Shown: positions 16,343 to 25,672, counted from the stretch's first letter. The stretch: DNA of 41,824 bases from Cobetia crustatorum (GCF_000591415.1 NZ_JEMF01000014.1:1-41824), one strand, 5' to 3'. Program-made: numbers and translations. Notes: a model not told the origin generated them from the letters alone.

Positions 16343-17849
16343 ATGCCGTGATAGAGCATGTGAAGCCAGCAGACGCATCCGAGACGGCCATCGTGCTGGA
16401 AGCGGAGGCAGTCAGTGTGATGCTGCGGGGCGCAGTATCAGCTCAGCCCCCTTTGCTATCGCCGCTGTCGCTTTCACTACAGGCGGGTGAGCCGCTGGTG
16501 GTGATCGGTGAGACAGGGTCCGGCAAGAGTCTCCTGGCGCAGGCGCTATTGGGGACTTTGCCACGTGAGCTGGCTGCCTCTGGCAGCTTGTGGCTCGACG
16601 GAACTGAGTACCCGTTGCACACGCCAACCAATCGGCAGCCGCTGTGGGGGCGTCGCATGGCAGTACTCCCACAGGAGCCATGGTTGCGTTGGATCCTTTG
16701 ATGAAAGTAGTCAAGCAAGTCGGTGAGGCCTATCGGCTGGTGGCAAGGAGTGGGGCGCAGGCATCTCGTCAAGCTGCTCAGGCGGATCTCGCACAACTTG
16801 GTATCGCCGCAGCCAGCGAGCAGCTGCCCGGCAAGCTTTCTGGCGGGATGGCGCAGCGTGTGGCGTTCGCCGCCGCGCGTGCGGGTGGAGCGCCATTGTT
16901 GATTGCCGATGAGCCGACCAAGGGGTTGGACGCCGTACGTGTCAGCGAGATTGGCGACATGCTGCTCAAGTCACTGGCAGAGACGCCACGAGCGGGTCTG
17001 CTGGTGATCACCCATGATATGGCGCTGGCGCGCCAGATTGGTGGGCGCCTCATGGTGATGTGCAAGGGGGAAGTCATCGAGCAAGGTGAAACACGCGAGG
17101 TCATGGCGGCGCCGACGCATCCTTATACTCGTCGGCTGATCGCGGCTGCACCTGAGGCATGGCCTGAGGTGCCACGCTCCATGTGTGATGCGCCAGCTGA
17201 GTCTAGCTCCCGCAAGGCCATCATTCGTGCCGAGGGTCTGACGGTAGCGCGGAGCAAGCAACCTCTGCTGCGTGACGTGAATCTCAGTATGAGCAATGGC
17301 GAGATAGTCGGCATTCAGGGCGTATCTGGCTGCGGAAAATCATCGTTGGGAGATGCGCTGCTGGGGCTGCTCGCGTCCCGTGAAGGGCAGGTGCTGCGTG
17401 ATGATGTGGCAATGCATTATCAGAAGCTGTATCAGGACCCTGTCGCGATCTTCCCGCCGTATCGCACCTTGGGCCGCTTGCTGAAAGATATCATTTCACG
17501 CCACCGGCTCGATGATGGTGAATTGCCCGGGTTGATGGAGCGACTGGCCCTGGCACCAGAACTGTTGGCGCGATTGCCGGGACAGGTATCTGGCGGTGAG
17601 CTGCAACGCTTTGCACTGCTGCAGTTGATGCTGATCAAGCCTCGCTTCATCTTCGCCGACGAGCCGACATCGCGACTGGACCCACTCGTGCAGCAGGAAG
17701 TGATCGCTCAGATGGTCGCGATGGTTCGTGAGCAGGGGATGGCATTGATGCTGGTCAGTCATGATACGGCCCTGCTGCGCAAGGTCGCTGATCGCGTGCT
17801 GGTAGTCGAAGAGGGAAGACTGCGGGAGTTGACCTGTGATGGATGGTAG
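16339..17849 (+). pseudogene. Fused two-domain ABC ATPase, NikDE/OppDF type, interrupted by a one-base deletion
   Basis: Both ATPases of the importer lie in one polypeptide, 503 residues when repaired. Domain 1 has Walker A GETGSGKS (57-64), a Q-loop in VLPQEPW, signature LSGGM, Walker B LLIADEPT and a switch His in VITHD. Domain 2 has GVSGCGKSS, LYQDPVAIFPP, VSGGEL, FIFADEPTSRLDP and LVSHD. The start overlaps the permease stop (ATGA). After PQEPW the frame shifts back by one near 16680. Restoring a G (PQEPW-VALDPLM) rejoins it. Fused NBDs occur in GsiA and YejF-type systems, whereas NikD and NikE are separate. The defect may be a sequencing artefact. Confidence 0.83.
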
Positions 17850-17896
17850 GGCGAGAGCCAGGTGCGCCCCCTGATGATGAGGACACACAGATAGAG

Positions 17897-17931
17897 ACAA
17901 GCTAGCCCGGCCAATGGTCGGGCTAGCTTGT
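17897..17931. terminator. Bidirectional hairpin between the importer operon and tspO
   Basis: A 13-bp perfect stem (ACAAGCTAGCCCG / CGGGCTAGCTTGT) with a 9-base loop lies between convergent genes. T-rich flanks are short on both sides. It could end transcription from both. Confidence 0.65.
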
Positions 17932-17985
17932 TGTAAGAGCCGCGGCGATGGCAAGCGCGTGGCTCAGTTCAGGCTAAACATACCG

Positions 17986-18486
17986 TCAACCTAATAGTGC
18001 TGGGTTAGCCTGCCAAACTGACCAGGTCAGGGCGCTCGCTAGTGTCACCCACAGTAGATAAGGCAGCATCAGCAGGCCCGCCAGAGGCTTGATGCGCCAG
18101 AAGGCGACTAGCGTGAATGCAATGAGCACCCACAATAGCAGAACATCAATGAAAGCGGCTGCGCCTAGATGCCATGCAAAGAATAGCCAGCTCCACAGCG
18201 CATTGACGATCAATTGTGCGATGAACACTCCGAGCGCGCGTCGATGACGTGCTTGTTTGCCATCACGTACCACCAGCCAGGCAGCGAGAGCCATCATCAC
18301 GAAGAGCGTTGTCCATATTGGCCCGAAAGCTCCTGCAGGAGGTGCCCAGTCAGGTTGAGTGAGGCTGGCATAGAAGGTCTTGGCGTCAACTGAGGCAATC
18401 GCTCCGACTGCCGCCGTGAGAAAGCTCAGTCCGAACCATACAATCATTTGGCCTGTAGAGCGTGAGGGGGAAGAAACAGAAGACAT
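17986..18486 (-). CDS. tspO: TspO/MBR family tryptophan-rich sensory protein
   Basis: Five-helix membrane protein of 166 residues. Family motifs are present in order: FYASLTQPDWAPPAGAFGPIW, NALWSWLFFAWH, and PYLLWVTLASALTWSVWQANP at the C-terminus. Bacterial TspO binds porphyrins and takes part in stress or tetrapyrrole signalling. The N-terminal 12 residues are Ser-rich and polar. It is a single gene, convergent with the ABC importer and upstream of nothing obvious. Its physiological role in this organism is not revealed by context. Confidence 0.92.
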   Translation of the reverse strand: MSSVSSPSRSTGQMIVWFGLSFLTAAVGAIASVDAKTFYASLTQPDWAPPAGAFGPIWTTLFVMMALAAWLVVRDGKQARHRRALGVFIAQLIVNALWSWLFFAWHLGAAAFIDVLLLWVLIAFTLVAFWRIKPLAGLLMLPYLLWVTLASALTWSVWQANPALLG

Positions 18487-18597
18487 GTCACTCGCTCCTT
18501 ATCGCAGCAATATCGTGGCAAGGCAGATGACGATATACCATTCTTCTAGCCCTATAAATGACTGTCTCTGATGTCATGGGATGCCAGATTATCTTGA

Positions 18598-19488
18598 TTA
18601 ATCCGGCACTGGTGCTTCGATGATATCGCGAGACTTGCCTGTCAATGTAGTGCCCACTGATGCCGTGATCACTAATCCAATGGCTAGCCACTGTAGCGTC
18701 CCTAACTCTTGGCCGAGGAACAACAATCCCGATACTGCAGCGATGGCAGGTTCCAGGCTCATCAACGTACCGAAGGTATGCGTTGGCAGGCGCGGCATGG
18801 CACACATTTCCAGCGTATAGGGCAATGCGGTCGAGAGTACGGCAACGGCCAGTGCCAAGGGGAGCACCTCCAGGCTGAAAATAGCCGTGCCAGCCTCCAT
18901 CAGGCCTATGGGGGCGACGACAATCGCGGCAATGGTGATGCCGAGTGCAGCACTTTGCGTGCCGTTACCCGCACCAGCCTTCTGACCAAACAAGATATAT
19001 AGCGCCCAGCAGACACCCGCCCCCAGCGCGTAGGCAGCACCGACCGGATCGATGGGTGCTGCCGTATCCTCACCGAGTAACAGGAGCAGTACCAGTCCAA
19101 GAATTGCCAGTGCTACCCAACCGAGATCCAACCAGCGACGGGAGCTGAGCAGGGCGACGGCCAGTGGGCCGGTGAATTCCAGTGCGACTGCGATGCCTAG
19201 CGGTACCGTCTGGATAGCCTGATAGAACAGCAGGTTCATCACGCCTAACGCGATGCCATAGATCGTGATCGACTTCCATGCCTTACGTGTTACCGGCTTG
19301 CGCCACGGGCGTAGAATCGCCAATAGCAATGCTGAGGCGATCAGCAAGCGGATGGCAGTAGCCCCGCTGGCACCTACCATCGGGAAAAGTGATGTCGCAA
19401 GCGAGGCGCCGCTTTGGATGGAACACATGGCGACCAGCAGCATGGCGACTGGCCACAGACGAGAAGTCGAGATCACGGCGGCTGACAT
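18598..19488 (-). CDS. rhtA: RhtA-like threonine/homoserine exporter (EamA family)
   Basis: Inner-membrane exporter of 296 residues with ten hydrophobic segments, matching E. coli RhtA in length and in its opening (LLVAMCSIQSGASLATSLFP, then GATAIRLLIASALL). The ATG at 19488 has AAGGAG upstream. The frame is open a further 87 codons but that stretch is non-membrane and lacks a ribosome site. It is divergent from an XRE-cupin regulator, a common arrangement for amino-acid exporters of this type, so the pair may be regulator and target. The specific substrate is inferred. Confidence 0.87.
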   Translation of the reverse strand: MSAAVISTSRLWPVAMLLVAMCSIQSGASLATSLFPMVGASGATAIRLLIASALLLAILRPWRKPVTRKAWKSITIYGIALGVMNLLFYQAIQTVPLGIAVALEFTGPLAVALLSSRRWLDLGWVALAILGLVLLLLLGEDTAAPIDPVGAAYALGAGVCWALYILFGQKAGAGNGTQSAALGITIAAIVVAPIGLMEAGTAIFSLEVLPLALAVAVLSTALPYTLEMCAMPRLPTHTFGTLMSLEPAIAAVSGLLFLGQELGTLQWLAIGLVITASVGTTLTGKSRDIIEAPVPD

Positions 19489-19647
19489 GATGGGCTCCTT
19501 TGGCAGGGCAGGGTAGGGCATGGCCAGCGACAGGCACATGCGGCATGATTCAGGAAATGAAAGGGATCTTGGCGAACTTTCGATGGTGATGGGCTCGTTC
19601 GCCAAGCACCTGATCACCAAGCACTCAGGCTCAGCAGGATTGTACGT

Positions 19648-20220
19648 ATGCGCAATATATTGCACAACAGTAAAGATCGTCCTGATGTATTGGTTCATGT
19701 CGCGACGAATGTGCGGCGATTGCGGTTGGCAGCCGAATTGAGTCAACAACTATTGGCGGAGCAGGCGGGCATCAGTCGCCGCATGTTGGTCAATATTGAG
19801 AAGGGCGATGTCAATGTCAGCCTGAGCACACTTGATAAACTGGCTGAAGCGCTGGGCGTACTGTTTTACGCACTGGTACAGCCACCGGAGAGTCAGGACT
19901 CTGCACGTATTAATGAAGTGGCTTGGGTGGGTAGCACTCCCGAGAGCCGCGCGGTACTTCTGGCGAGCAAGCCCGCGACCCAGGAAGTCGAGCTATGGGC
20001 CTGGACACTAGCGCCTGACGAGGAATACTTCTGTGCAGCCGACGGAGCGGGCTGGCACGAGATGTTGGTGGTCACCGAAGGTGAGCTGACGCTTGAGCTT
20101 GAGTCAGGTACTCATGTGATTGCGGCGGGTGACTTCCACGTCTATCCCAGCGATCAACCCTACCGTTATCATAATGCTGGTACTGGCACATTGCGTTTCA
20201 TTCGCAATGTGCTGCATTGA
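19648..20220 (+). CDS. XRE-family transcriptional regulator with C-terminal cupin domain
   Basis: A 190-residue regulator with an XRE helix-turn-helix (about residues 20-75: NVRRLRLAAELSQQLLAEQAG, SRRMLVNIEKGDVNVSLSTLDKLAEALGV) and a cupin_2 sensor (about 105-185: VVTEGELTLELESG, AAGDFHVYPSDQPYRYHNAG). Such proteins respond to a small metabolite and usually control an adjacent transporter or catabolic gene; here the divergent rhtA-like exporter is the likely target. The first codons overlap a palindrome (19652-19663), and the ribosome site is weak, so a TTG at 19690 is possible. It is convergent with the LuxR gene, separated by only 6 bp. Confidence 0.88.
   Translation: MRNILHNSKDRPDVLVHVATNVRRLRLAAELSQQLLAEQAGISRRMLVNIEKGDVNVSLSTLDKLAEALGVLFYALVQPPESQDSARINEVAWVGSTPESRAVLLASKPATQEVELWAWTLAPDEEYFCAADGAGWHEMLVVTEGELTLELESGTHVIAAGDFHVYPSDQPYRYHNAGTGTLRFIRNVLH
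19652..19663. promoter_or_regulatory. Palindrome at the start of the XRE-cupin gene
   Basis: GCAATATATTGC is a perfect 12-bp palindrome, extended by near-symmetric flanks (TGC and ACA). It overlaps codons 2-6 of the annotated start. It could be an autoregulatory operator with translation starting further in, or chance in an AT-rich stretch. Confidence 0.3.
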
Positions 20221-20226
20221 GATAGA

Positions 20227-21027
20227 TTACGGTTGCTCCTGCCAGAAACGCGAAAACAGCTCGGCCTGTGTATTAATTCCCAGCTTGGAATACAGATGCT
20301 TCTTGTGAGCGCGTACTGTTTCAATGGAAATACCCAGCCGACGGGCAATTTCCTTGGTCGAGCAACCTCCGAGCATCAACTGGCTCACCTCTCGTTCACG
20401 CTCGGTCAGGCCATGACGTGAGGTGCCTGGCAGTTGTTGATCACCCATTGGGTGCCAGGGATGTACGCGAGGAGGATGGCTTCGTGAGGTTTCATGGGCA
20501 ATGCGTAGTCGCATCAACTCGCAAAGCCATGGCTGGATCAATTGCAACAAGCCGAGTGCAGCCGTATTGAAGGTTTCAACCGACCCTAGTGAGAGACACA
20601 AGAGACTGCCATTTTCCAATGGCTGATTTAGTTGAACTTCATCCGCGACAATATTGCGCCTGAAATAGCGTTGGTAATATTCGGTCTGCGTAAACTGCTC
20701 GGGAGCGACATCGTCCAGGGTGACCAATGTACAGACGGGTGTCGCACGCGCTGCAACATAGAAGGGATCCAATAAATACAGCCCCTTCTGATAATCCTGG
20801 AAGAGCATCTCATCTGCACCGTCATCTTCATCACTGTCTGCCAGAATCGTAGGCGGATGATCACGGTGGAATACCAGTGCGACCCAGGTGTTGAAACACA
20901 GATGACGTGAAAGCACGCGACTCGTCGAGCGCCAGAATGTTTCCTTTTCAAGCTCGCGCAGGAGTAGCGAGAAGTCTCTGTGCCATCCGAGCGAGGTCAG
21001 CACGTCTGCTGATTCTTCGGTGCTCAT
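20227..21027 (-). CDS. LuxR-family transcriptional regulator
   Basis: A 266-residue regulator. The C-terminal 65 residues form a clear LuxR/FixJ helix-turn-helix (HGLTEREREVSQLMLGGCST, KEIARRLGISIETVRAHKKHLYSKLGI). The N-terminal 190 residues do not show an obvious autoinducer-binding or receiver domain; they may bind another ligand. The ATG at 21027 is preferred over a TTG at 21051. It is divergent from an amidase and an amino-acid-type permease, which it probably controls. Ligand unknown. Confidence 0.85.
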   Translation of the reverse strand: MSTEESADVLTSLGWHRDFSLLLRELEKETFWRSTSRVLSRHLCFNTWVALVFHRDHPPTILADSDEDDGADEMLFQDYQKGLYLLDPFYVAARATPVCTLVTLDDVAPEQFTQTEYYQRYFRRNIVADEVQLNQPLENGSLLCLSLGSVETFNTAALGLLQLIQPWLCELMRLRIAHETSRSHPPRVHPWHPMGDQQLPGTSRHGLTEREREVSQLMLGGCSTKEIARRLGISIETVRAHKKHLYSKLGINTQAELFSRFWQEQP

Positions 21028-21232
21028 GGTGAAGCATGTCCCTTTTATCAAGAATCTTTTGGCAGCTCACATGATGCACATGGCAGAGGAGCCGTGTCTG
21101 TACGCTGTTGGCAGGCCCCTTTCTGGGGTAACCCTGTCAGGTAATTGGCAACTGCCGTGAAATGCGGATACTCGATCTCACTCTCCTTCAATCCCCCGTC
21201 ATGCCTTTGGATATGAGGCACTGGAGTTCTGC

Positions 21233-22084
21233 ATGAAGATAGCGTTAGCACAAGTTCCGAGTGTCGAGGGTGATATCGCACGTAACCTTACCACGGCACT
21301 TGATGCCATCACTCGTCATGGTGACGCAGTTTCCTTGATGATATTCCCCGAGACACACCTCAGTGGATTTGCCGAAATAGGGCACGTGGCAGATCGCGCG
21401 CTGTCTCTGGACGGGCCTGAAATCGAGATGTTGTGCGACGCGAGCCGTCATCATGACTGTGCGCTTGCCATTGGGCTATTGGAAAAAGGCGAGCAAGAAA
21501 CCTACAACACGACGCTATTGATCACGCCTGAATCGGGTGTCGCGCTGAGCTATCGCAAGACACACCTGTGGCCAGACGAGCGAAACCTGGTGGTTCCCGG
21601 CGACCGCATGGGTGTCATTGAATGGCGTGGGCTGACCTTGGGATTGATGATCTGCTACGACATCGAATTCCCGGAGACCTCACGCGCGCTAGCGCAGTTG
21701 GGCGTCGATGTCATCGTGGTAACCAATGGCAACATGGACCCCTATGGCCCGACACATCATCGTGCCGCGCAAGCACGTGCTCAGGATAATCAGTGTTTTC
21801 TTGCGATGAGCAACCGGTGTGGCGAGGGGGCAGGGCTGACCTTCGCGGGCGAGAGCGGCGTATTTTCACCGTCAGGAGAGACCGTGTTTCAGGCAGAGCG
21901 GGAAGAAGGTATCTATCTCGTCACACTGGATATTGCGTTGCTTTCACGCGCGCGCAAGGACTACGCCTATCTCGCTGATCGTCGGATTGCACTTGCGGGA
22001 GAGCCGAGTGCTCCGCTTCCTACCTCGTCTCAGGATGCTCTCAGCCAGGCGAGCACTTCCAACAGCACTGCCTGGCGCTTCTGA
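21233..22084 (+). CDS. Carbon-nitrogen hydrolase (nitrilase superfamily amidase)
   Basis: Cytoplasmic C-N hydrolase of 283 residues. The catalytic Glu-Lys-Cys triad is E40 (FPETHLSG), K109 (YRKTHLW) and C141 (GLMICYDIEFPE). The later SNRCGEGAG and AGESGVFSPSGE segments also fit the family. The last 25 residues are Ser/Ala-rich and not conserved-looking. It is followed after 92 bp by an APC permease and preceded by a divergent LuxR regulator. This suggests uptake and hydrolysis of an amide or amino-acid derivative. It is not AguB by obvious sequence match; the substrate is unknown. Confidence 0.88.
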   Translation: MKIALAQVPSVEGDIARNLTTALDAITRHGDAVSLMIFPETHLSGFAEIGHVADRALSLDGPEIEMLCDASRHHDCALAIGLLEKGEQETYNTTLLITPESGVALSYRKTHLWPDERNLVVPGDRMGVIEWRGLTLGLMICYDIEFPETSRALAQLGVDVIVVTNGNMDPYGPTHHRAAQARAQDNQCFLAMSNRCGEGAGLTFAGESGVFSPSGETVFQAEREEGIYLVTLDIALLSRARKDYAYLADRRIALAGEPSAPLPTSSQDALSQASTSNSTAWRF

Positions 22085-22176
22085 AGAGAGCGCCGACGGG
22101 ATTCAGCGCAACATTTTTCGGGCTGATGCCTTTGCCGGGAAAGGTAGTCAATAAAGATCAATAATTATAAAAGGTA

Positions 22177-23516
22177 ATGAAGATGTCTCGACAGAAAAGC
22201 TTGCTCTCCTTGAGTCAGGTCGTCATGTTCGGCTTGGCGTACATGACGCCGATTATCGTATTGGGCACCTTTGGCGTATTGGCGATGGTGACTTCAGGTG
22301 CCGTGTCAGGTGCCTATGCGGTAGCGCTGCTTGCGATGTTGTTCACGGCGCATAGTTATGGGCGCATGGCCTGTGCCTACCCTGTGGCGGGCTCCGCCTA
22401 TGCCTATGTTCGGCATGCCATTGATGAGCGTCTCGGGTTCATCGCCGGTTGGGCAATCATCCTGGATTACTTGTTCTTGCCAATGGTGATCTGGCTGATT
22501 GGGGCGGCTTACCTCAACTCGGCTTTTCCGGCAATTCCCGTTGCTGCGTGGTTGATTGCCTTCATCATTGTCACGACACTCATCAATATTGTCGGGCTGA
22601 GATTGGCGAGTGCCATCAATGGCGTGATGATGCTGATACAGATGCTGGTGATCGTGGCATTTGTGGCATTGGCCATTCGCTACATCGTCGGCGATGCCTC
22701 GCAGCCGTTGTTCAGCCTCGTGCCCTTTACCGGAATGGGAGAAGCATCAGGGACGCTACCGATGTTGATGGCCGGTGCTGCCATTGCCTGTTACTCCTTC
22801 CTCGGGTTTGATGCAGTGACGACCCTGACGGAGGAGACGCGTGATCCTCAGCGTACTTTGCCGCGTGCCATCTTGTTGATCACGTTGATTGGCGGTCTCA
22901 TCTTCGTTGTCGTGTCTTATTTCGTGCAATTGGCAGCACCTGGAGGGGTCTTTGAAAATCCTGATGCAGCAGCGTATGAGATAGCACGCAATATCGGTGG
23001 AGACCTCTTCGTCAGCATCTTCCTGATTGGCCTTGTAGTGGGACAGTTTGCCTCCGGTATAGCAGCACAGGCGAGTGGCGCGCGCTTACTGTATGCAATG
23101 GGACGTGATGGACTCCTTCCCAAGCGGCTTCTTGGTCAGCTGGGGCGCTATGGAACACCTGTCGGAGGGCTAGTGTTGAGTGGGATGGTGGCGCTGTTGG
23201 CACTGACCATGGACGTCCTCTCTGCCGCATCCTTCATCAACTTCGGGGCCTTTGTCGCCTTCGCCTTGGTCAATATTGCAGTGATGGTTCATTACTATGT
23301 TCGAGAGAAACGTAGAGGCCTGCACGGAGCTGTCTTCTTTTTACTTTTCCCCTTGATTGGCTTGTTTGCATCGTATGGCTGATGGTCAGTCTCGATGCGC
23401 GGGCGCTGTTGCTAGGTGGCGTCTGGCTTGCCATCGGTATGCTCTGGCTGTGTTGGTTGACGCGAGGCTTCAGGCAGCCCATGCCTGAACTGGCCAGCCT
23501 GACGGCTGCGCAATAG
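22177..23516 (+). pseudogene. APC-family amino acid/polyamine permease, interrupted near its 3' end by a one-base deletion
   Basis: Inner-membrane permease of the amino acid-polyamine-organocation family, 446 residues when repaired, about twelve segments. The early motifs GLAYMTPIIVLGTFG and AYPVAGSAYAYVRHAIDERLGF, then CYSFLGFDAVTTLTEETRDP, are typical of APC transporters. The main frame runs to FASYG and stops at 23380-23382. One frame back it continues as WLMVSLDARALLLGGVWLAIG to TAG at 23516, which is the missing last membrane helix and tail. Restoring one base between TAT and GGC fixes it. It follows the amidase gene in the same direction. A sequencing error is as likely as a true mutation. 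Confidence 0.85.
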
Positions 23517-23542
23517 ACCGATAAGATAGCGCTGGAAAAATG

Positions 23543-23584
23543 ATACAACGATGCCCCGCCCGTCATGGTGGGGCATCGTTGTAT
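23543..23584 (+). terminator. Hairpin after the APC permease
   Basis: A 15-bp perfect stem (ATACAACGATGCCCC and its complement) with a 12-base loop, 26 bp past the repaired permease stop. No T-run follows, so termination strength is uncertain. Confidence 0.65.
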
Positions 23585-23815
23585 TGGGCGCTTAAAACTG
23601 ACTGACAGAAGCTGGCATCCTGCTTCTCGGCACAAGCTGGATTTTGCCCCGTTGTGTCGGTGCTGCTTGGTAGGTCGCGCCACGGCTGGAGCCCCAGAAA
23701 TGGCGACCGTCAGAGTGTGACCATGACAATACGAACTCCGCTGCTCATCGCCTGTCCCATCTGCTATCGAGATAAAACGTTCCAAGATTTATTTTCTTCA
23801 CGATAGGGAGCACAC

Positions 23816-24853
23816 ATGGCCCAGGTACGCATTACACAACAGGGCACGATTCATTGCTTTCCAGCAGGATTGAAAGATGCATCAGGAAAGCTGGTCAATG
23901 CTGAAATATCCGCAGTTGCCTATGACGGTGAGCGGCTATTGATGGCGAGTGACAAGCCGATTCCGGGAGAGGGACGATCGGCGGTGTTCTCGCTGCCATT
24001 GGATTCCAGCGGTCCGGATGACAGTCAGCTTGAGTACCTGACCGCGGCGCGTATCCGTCAGGCAGTCAAATATGAGGATTTCGCACTGACGACAGACGGT
24101 CGGCACATGCTTGCAACGACAGGTTTCGACCGCATCGATAGCGAAAGTCATGATCTCAATGATTATAATCACTTGTTGATCTGGCCGCTGGATGAGCCAG
24201 ACAAGGTGCAGGTGGTGGACCCTGACCCTCGTGATGGGGTTGAAGGCTCATTGGAGTTTCGGCAGAAACTCGACGCTGCGATTGGTGAGCCGTACTACAA
24301 GATAGAAGGGTTGGCGGTGGTGCCGAGTGACAAGGGCGATGGCCTGCTGTTGTTCGGTGTCCGTGAACAGGGTAATTCCCACGATGACTTCCAGTATGTG
24401 CGGCGCGTCATCGGTGCGCGCTATGCGTTGACTGATAGCGACAACATCGAGTTCATCGAGGAGCTGCACGACGTCTACGCGTTCGATCCAGCCGAGTACG
24501 CTGGTGTGCGACACGAGTGTGGGCTGTCTAGTCTCGAATATGATCCCTATCATGCGCGTCTGTATCTGGTCACCAGTTTCGAGACCGAACAGGCAGGAGA
24601 GGAGGTGATCGGTGGTTATCTCTGGGTGCTCTCACTGGCCGACTTTCATGCTGGGAAGGCGCCGACACTGGTGAAGAATGAAGCGGGAGAAGTGCTTGAG
24701 TTCGAGCACAAGGCTGAGGGTTTGGCGGTGTTGGATCGTGAGCGACTGTTCGTCGTCTATGACAACGATCGCAATTACGCGTTGGGCAGCGTTGATGCAC
24801 GTGATGAACGTCATGCCTGTGAAGCGCCCTATACCTTGCTGACACTGACGTGA
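23816..24853 (+). CDS. Uncharacterised predicted beta-propeller protein
   Basis: A 345-residue protein I do not recognise by name. It has no signal peptide or membrane segment. Repeated blade-like units (AVAYDGERLLMASDKPIPG, KIEGLAVVP...LLLFGVREQG, SSLEYDPYHARLYLVTSFE, KAEGLAVLDRERLFVVYDND) suggest a beta-propeller. The K-x-EGLAV repeats loosely recall esterase-like phytase and SdiA-regulated propellers. GGGAG lies upstream of the ATG, and a strong terminator follows, so it is a single-gene unit. Function unknown. Confidence 0.72.
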   Translation: MAQVRITQQGTIHCFPAGLKDASGKLVNAEISAVAYDGERLLMASDKPIPGEGRSAVFSLPLDSSGPDDSQLEYLTAARIRQAVKYEDFALTTDGRHMLATTGFDRIDSESHDLNDYNHLLIWPLDEPDKVQVVDPDPRDGVEGSLEFRQKLDAAIGEPYYKIEGLAVVPSDKGDGLLLFGVREQGNSHDDFQYVRRVIGARYALTDSDNIEFIEELHDVYAFDPAEYAGVRHECGLSSLEYDPYHARLYLVTSFETEQAGEEVIGGYLWVLSLADFHAGKAPTLVKNEAGEVLEFEHKAEGLAVLDRERLFVVYDNDRNYALGSVDARDERHACEAPYTLLTLT

Positions 24854-24910
24854 GGTAGTCATCCTCAAGTCTCGATGCTTGCCATGCATTGTATTGATCG
24901 TCAGACATGA

Positions 24911-24946
24911 AAAAGCCCGACACTCATTTTCGTGTGTCGGGCTTTT
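24911..24946 (+). terminator. Intrinsic terminator after the propeller gene
   Basis: A 13-bp perfect stem (AAAAGCCCGACAC / GTGTCGGGCTTTT) with a 10-base loop. The A-rich and T-rich arms make it functional on both strands, serving the convergent DUF3455 gene too. Confidence 0.85.
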
Positions 24947-25017
24947 CTCATTCCAGGTTCATGCAGGAATGTCTCGCGTGTCATGTGTACGAGATATCAT
25001 GTCATGAAATGCCTGAT

Positions 25018-25533
25018 TTACATGGCCTTATAGAAGAGATAATCGGCCTGGTAGGTCACAATTTCAACCTTGTCCTTGTGCGCGTCATCACAGGCCATGG
25101 CCGGTGCTGCGCCACCCTGGGTATTGAGGCGCTGAACGTAGGTCACGCCCATCATGTGACCTTCGCCCTCGGCAGGATTGGCCTGCACGAGCTGCAGCGG
25201 AATGTTGCCCTTGCCATTCGGTTCGATACCCAGCTGCTTGCCGGTGATCTTGGAACCATCCATGGACTCCCAGGTAGCCGGCGGGCCGTAGTACTTGCCG
25301 ACTTGCTTGCCATCAGCATCATTGAGCGCGGCGTCCGGGCCCTTGAAGACCCAGCCCATGGTGCCATCATCCTTGGCTTCACATGCCCATTTGATCTTGC
25401 CAACACCGACGGTTTCCATGGCGACCTTGTTGCCTTCTGGCACCATCACACTTTCCGGTACATCCATGGCCAGTGTCATCGGGCTAAGGGTGAGAGCGGC
25501 CAGCAGGCCAGAGATGCAGATAGTTGTTTTCAT
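25018..25533 (-). CDS. DUF3455 exported protein
   Basis: A 171-residue secreted protein. The signal peptide is about 22 residues (MKTTICISGLLAALTLSPMT, cleaved near LA-MD). The mature part follows the DUF3455 pattern: VPEGNKVAMETVGVG, an IKWACEAK segment, WVFKGPDAALNDADGK, GKYYGPPATWESMDGSKI, MMGVTYVQRLNTQGG and a final DYLFYKA. The conserved Cys pair is in KWACEA and PAMACDD. The frame is open for 29 more codons, but GGAG lies eight bases before the ATG at 25533 and the signal peptide starts there. Function unknown in the family. Confidence 0.87.
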   Translation of the reverse strand: MKTTICISGLLAALTLSPMTLAMDVPESVMVPEGNKVAMETVGVGKIKWACEAKDDGTMGWVFKGPDAALNDADGKQVGKYYGPPATWESMDGSKITGKQLGIEPNGKGNIPLQLVQANPAEGEGHMMGVTYVQRLNTQGGAAPAMACDDAHKDKVEIVTYQADYLFYKAM

Positions 25534-25672
25534 TATGACGACTCCGTAAACAGAAAAGGATAATGCTAGCGGCAAAATGTGTGTTGTTGTCTCCCTTGCC
25601 TTATCTCTAACGCCTGTCATTCGTTTTCAGATGTCGCGGATGAAAACTTTTTTTGATGAAACCTGGAACGCA

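Noticed and set aside
15740-16700. Programmed -1 frameshifting in the permease and ATPase genes
   Set aside because: No X-XXY-YYZ slippery heptamer is present at either break, and the same kind of break occurs in unrelated genes.
12806-17849. Calling the importer nikABCDE
   Set aside because: The upstream site is Zur-like, not NikR-like, and the ATPases are fused; nickel specificity cannot be supported.
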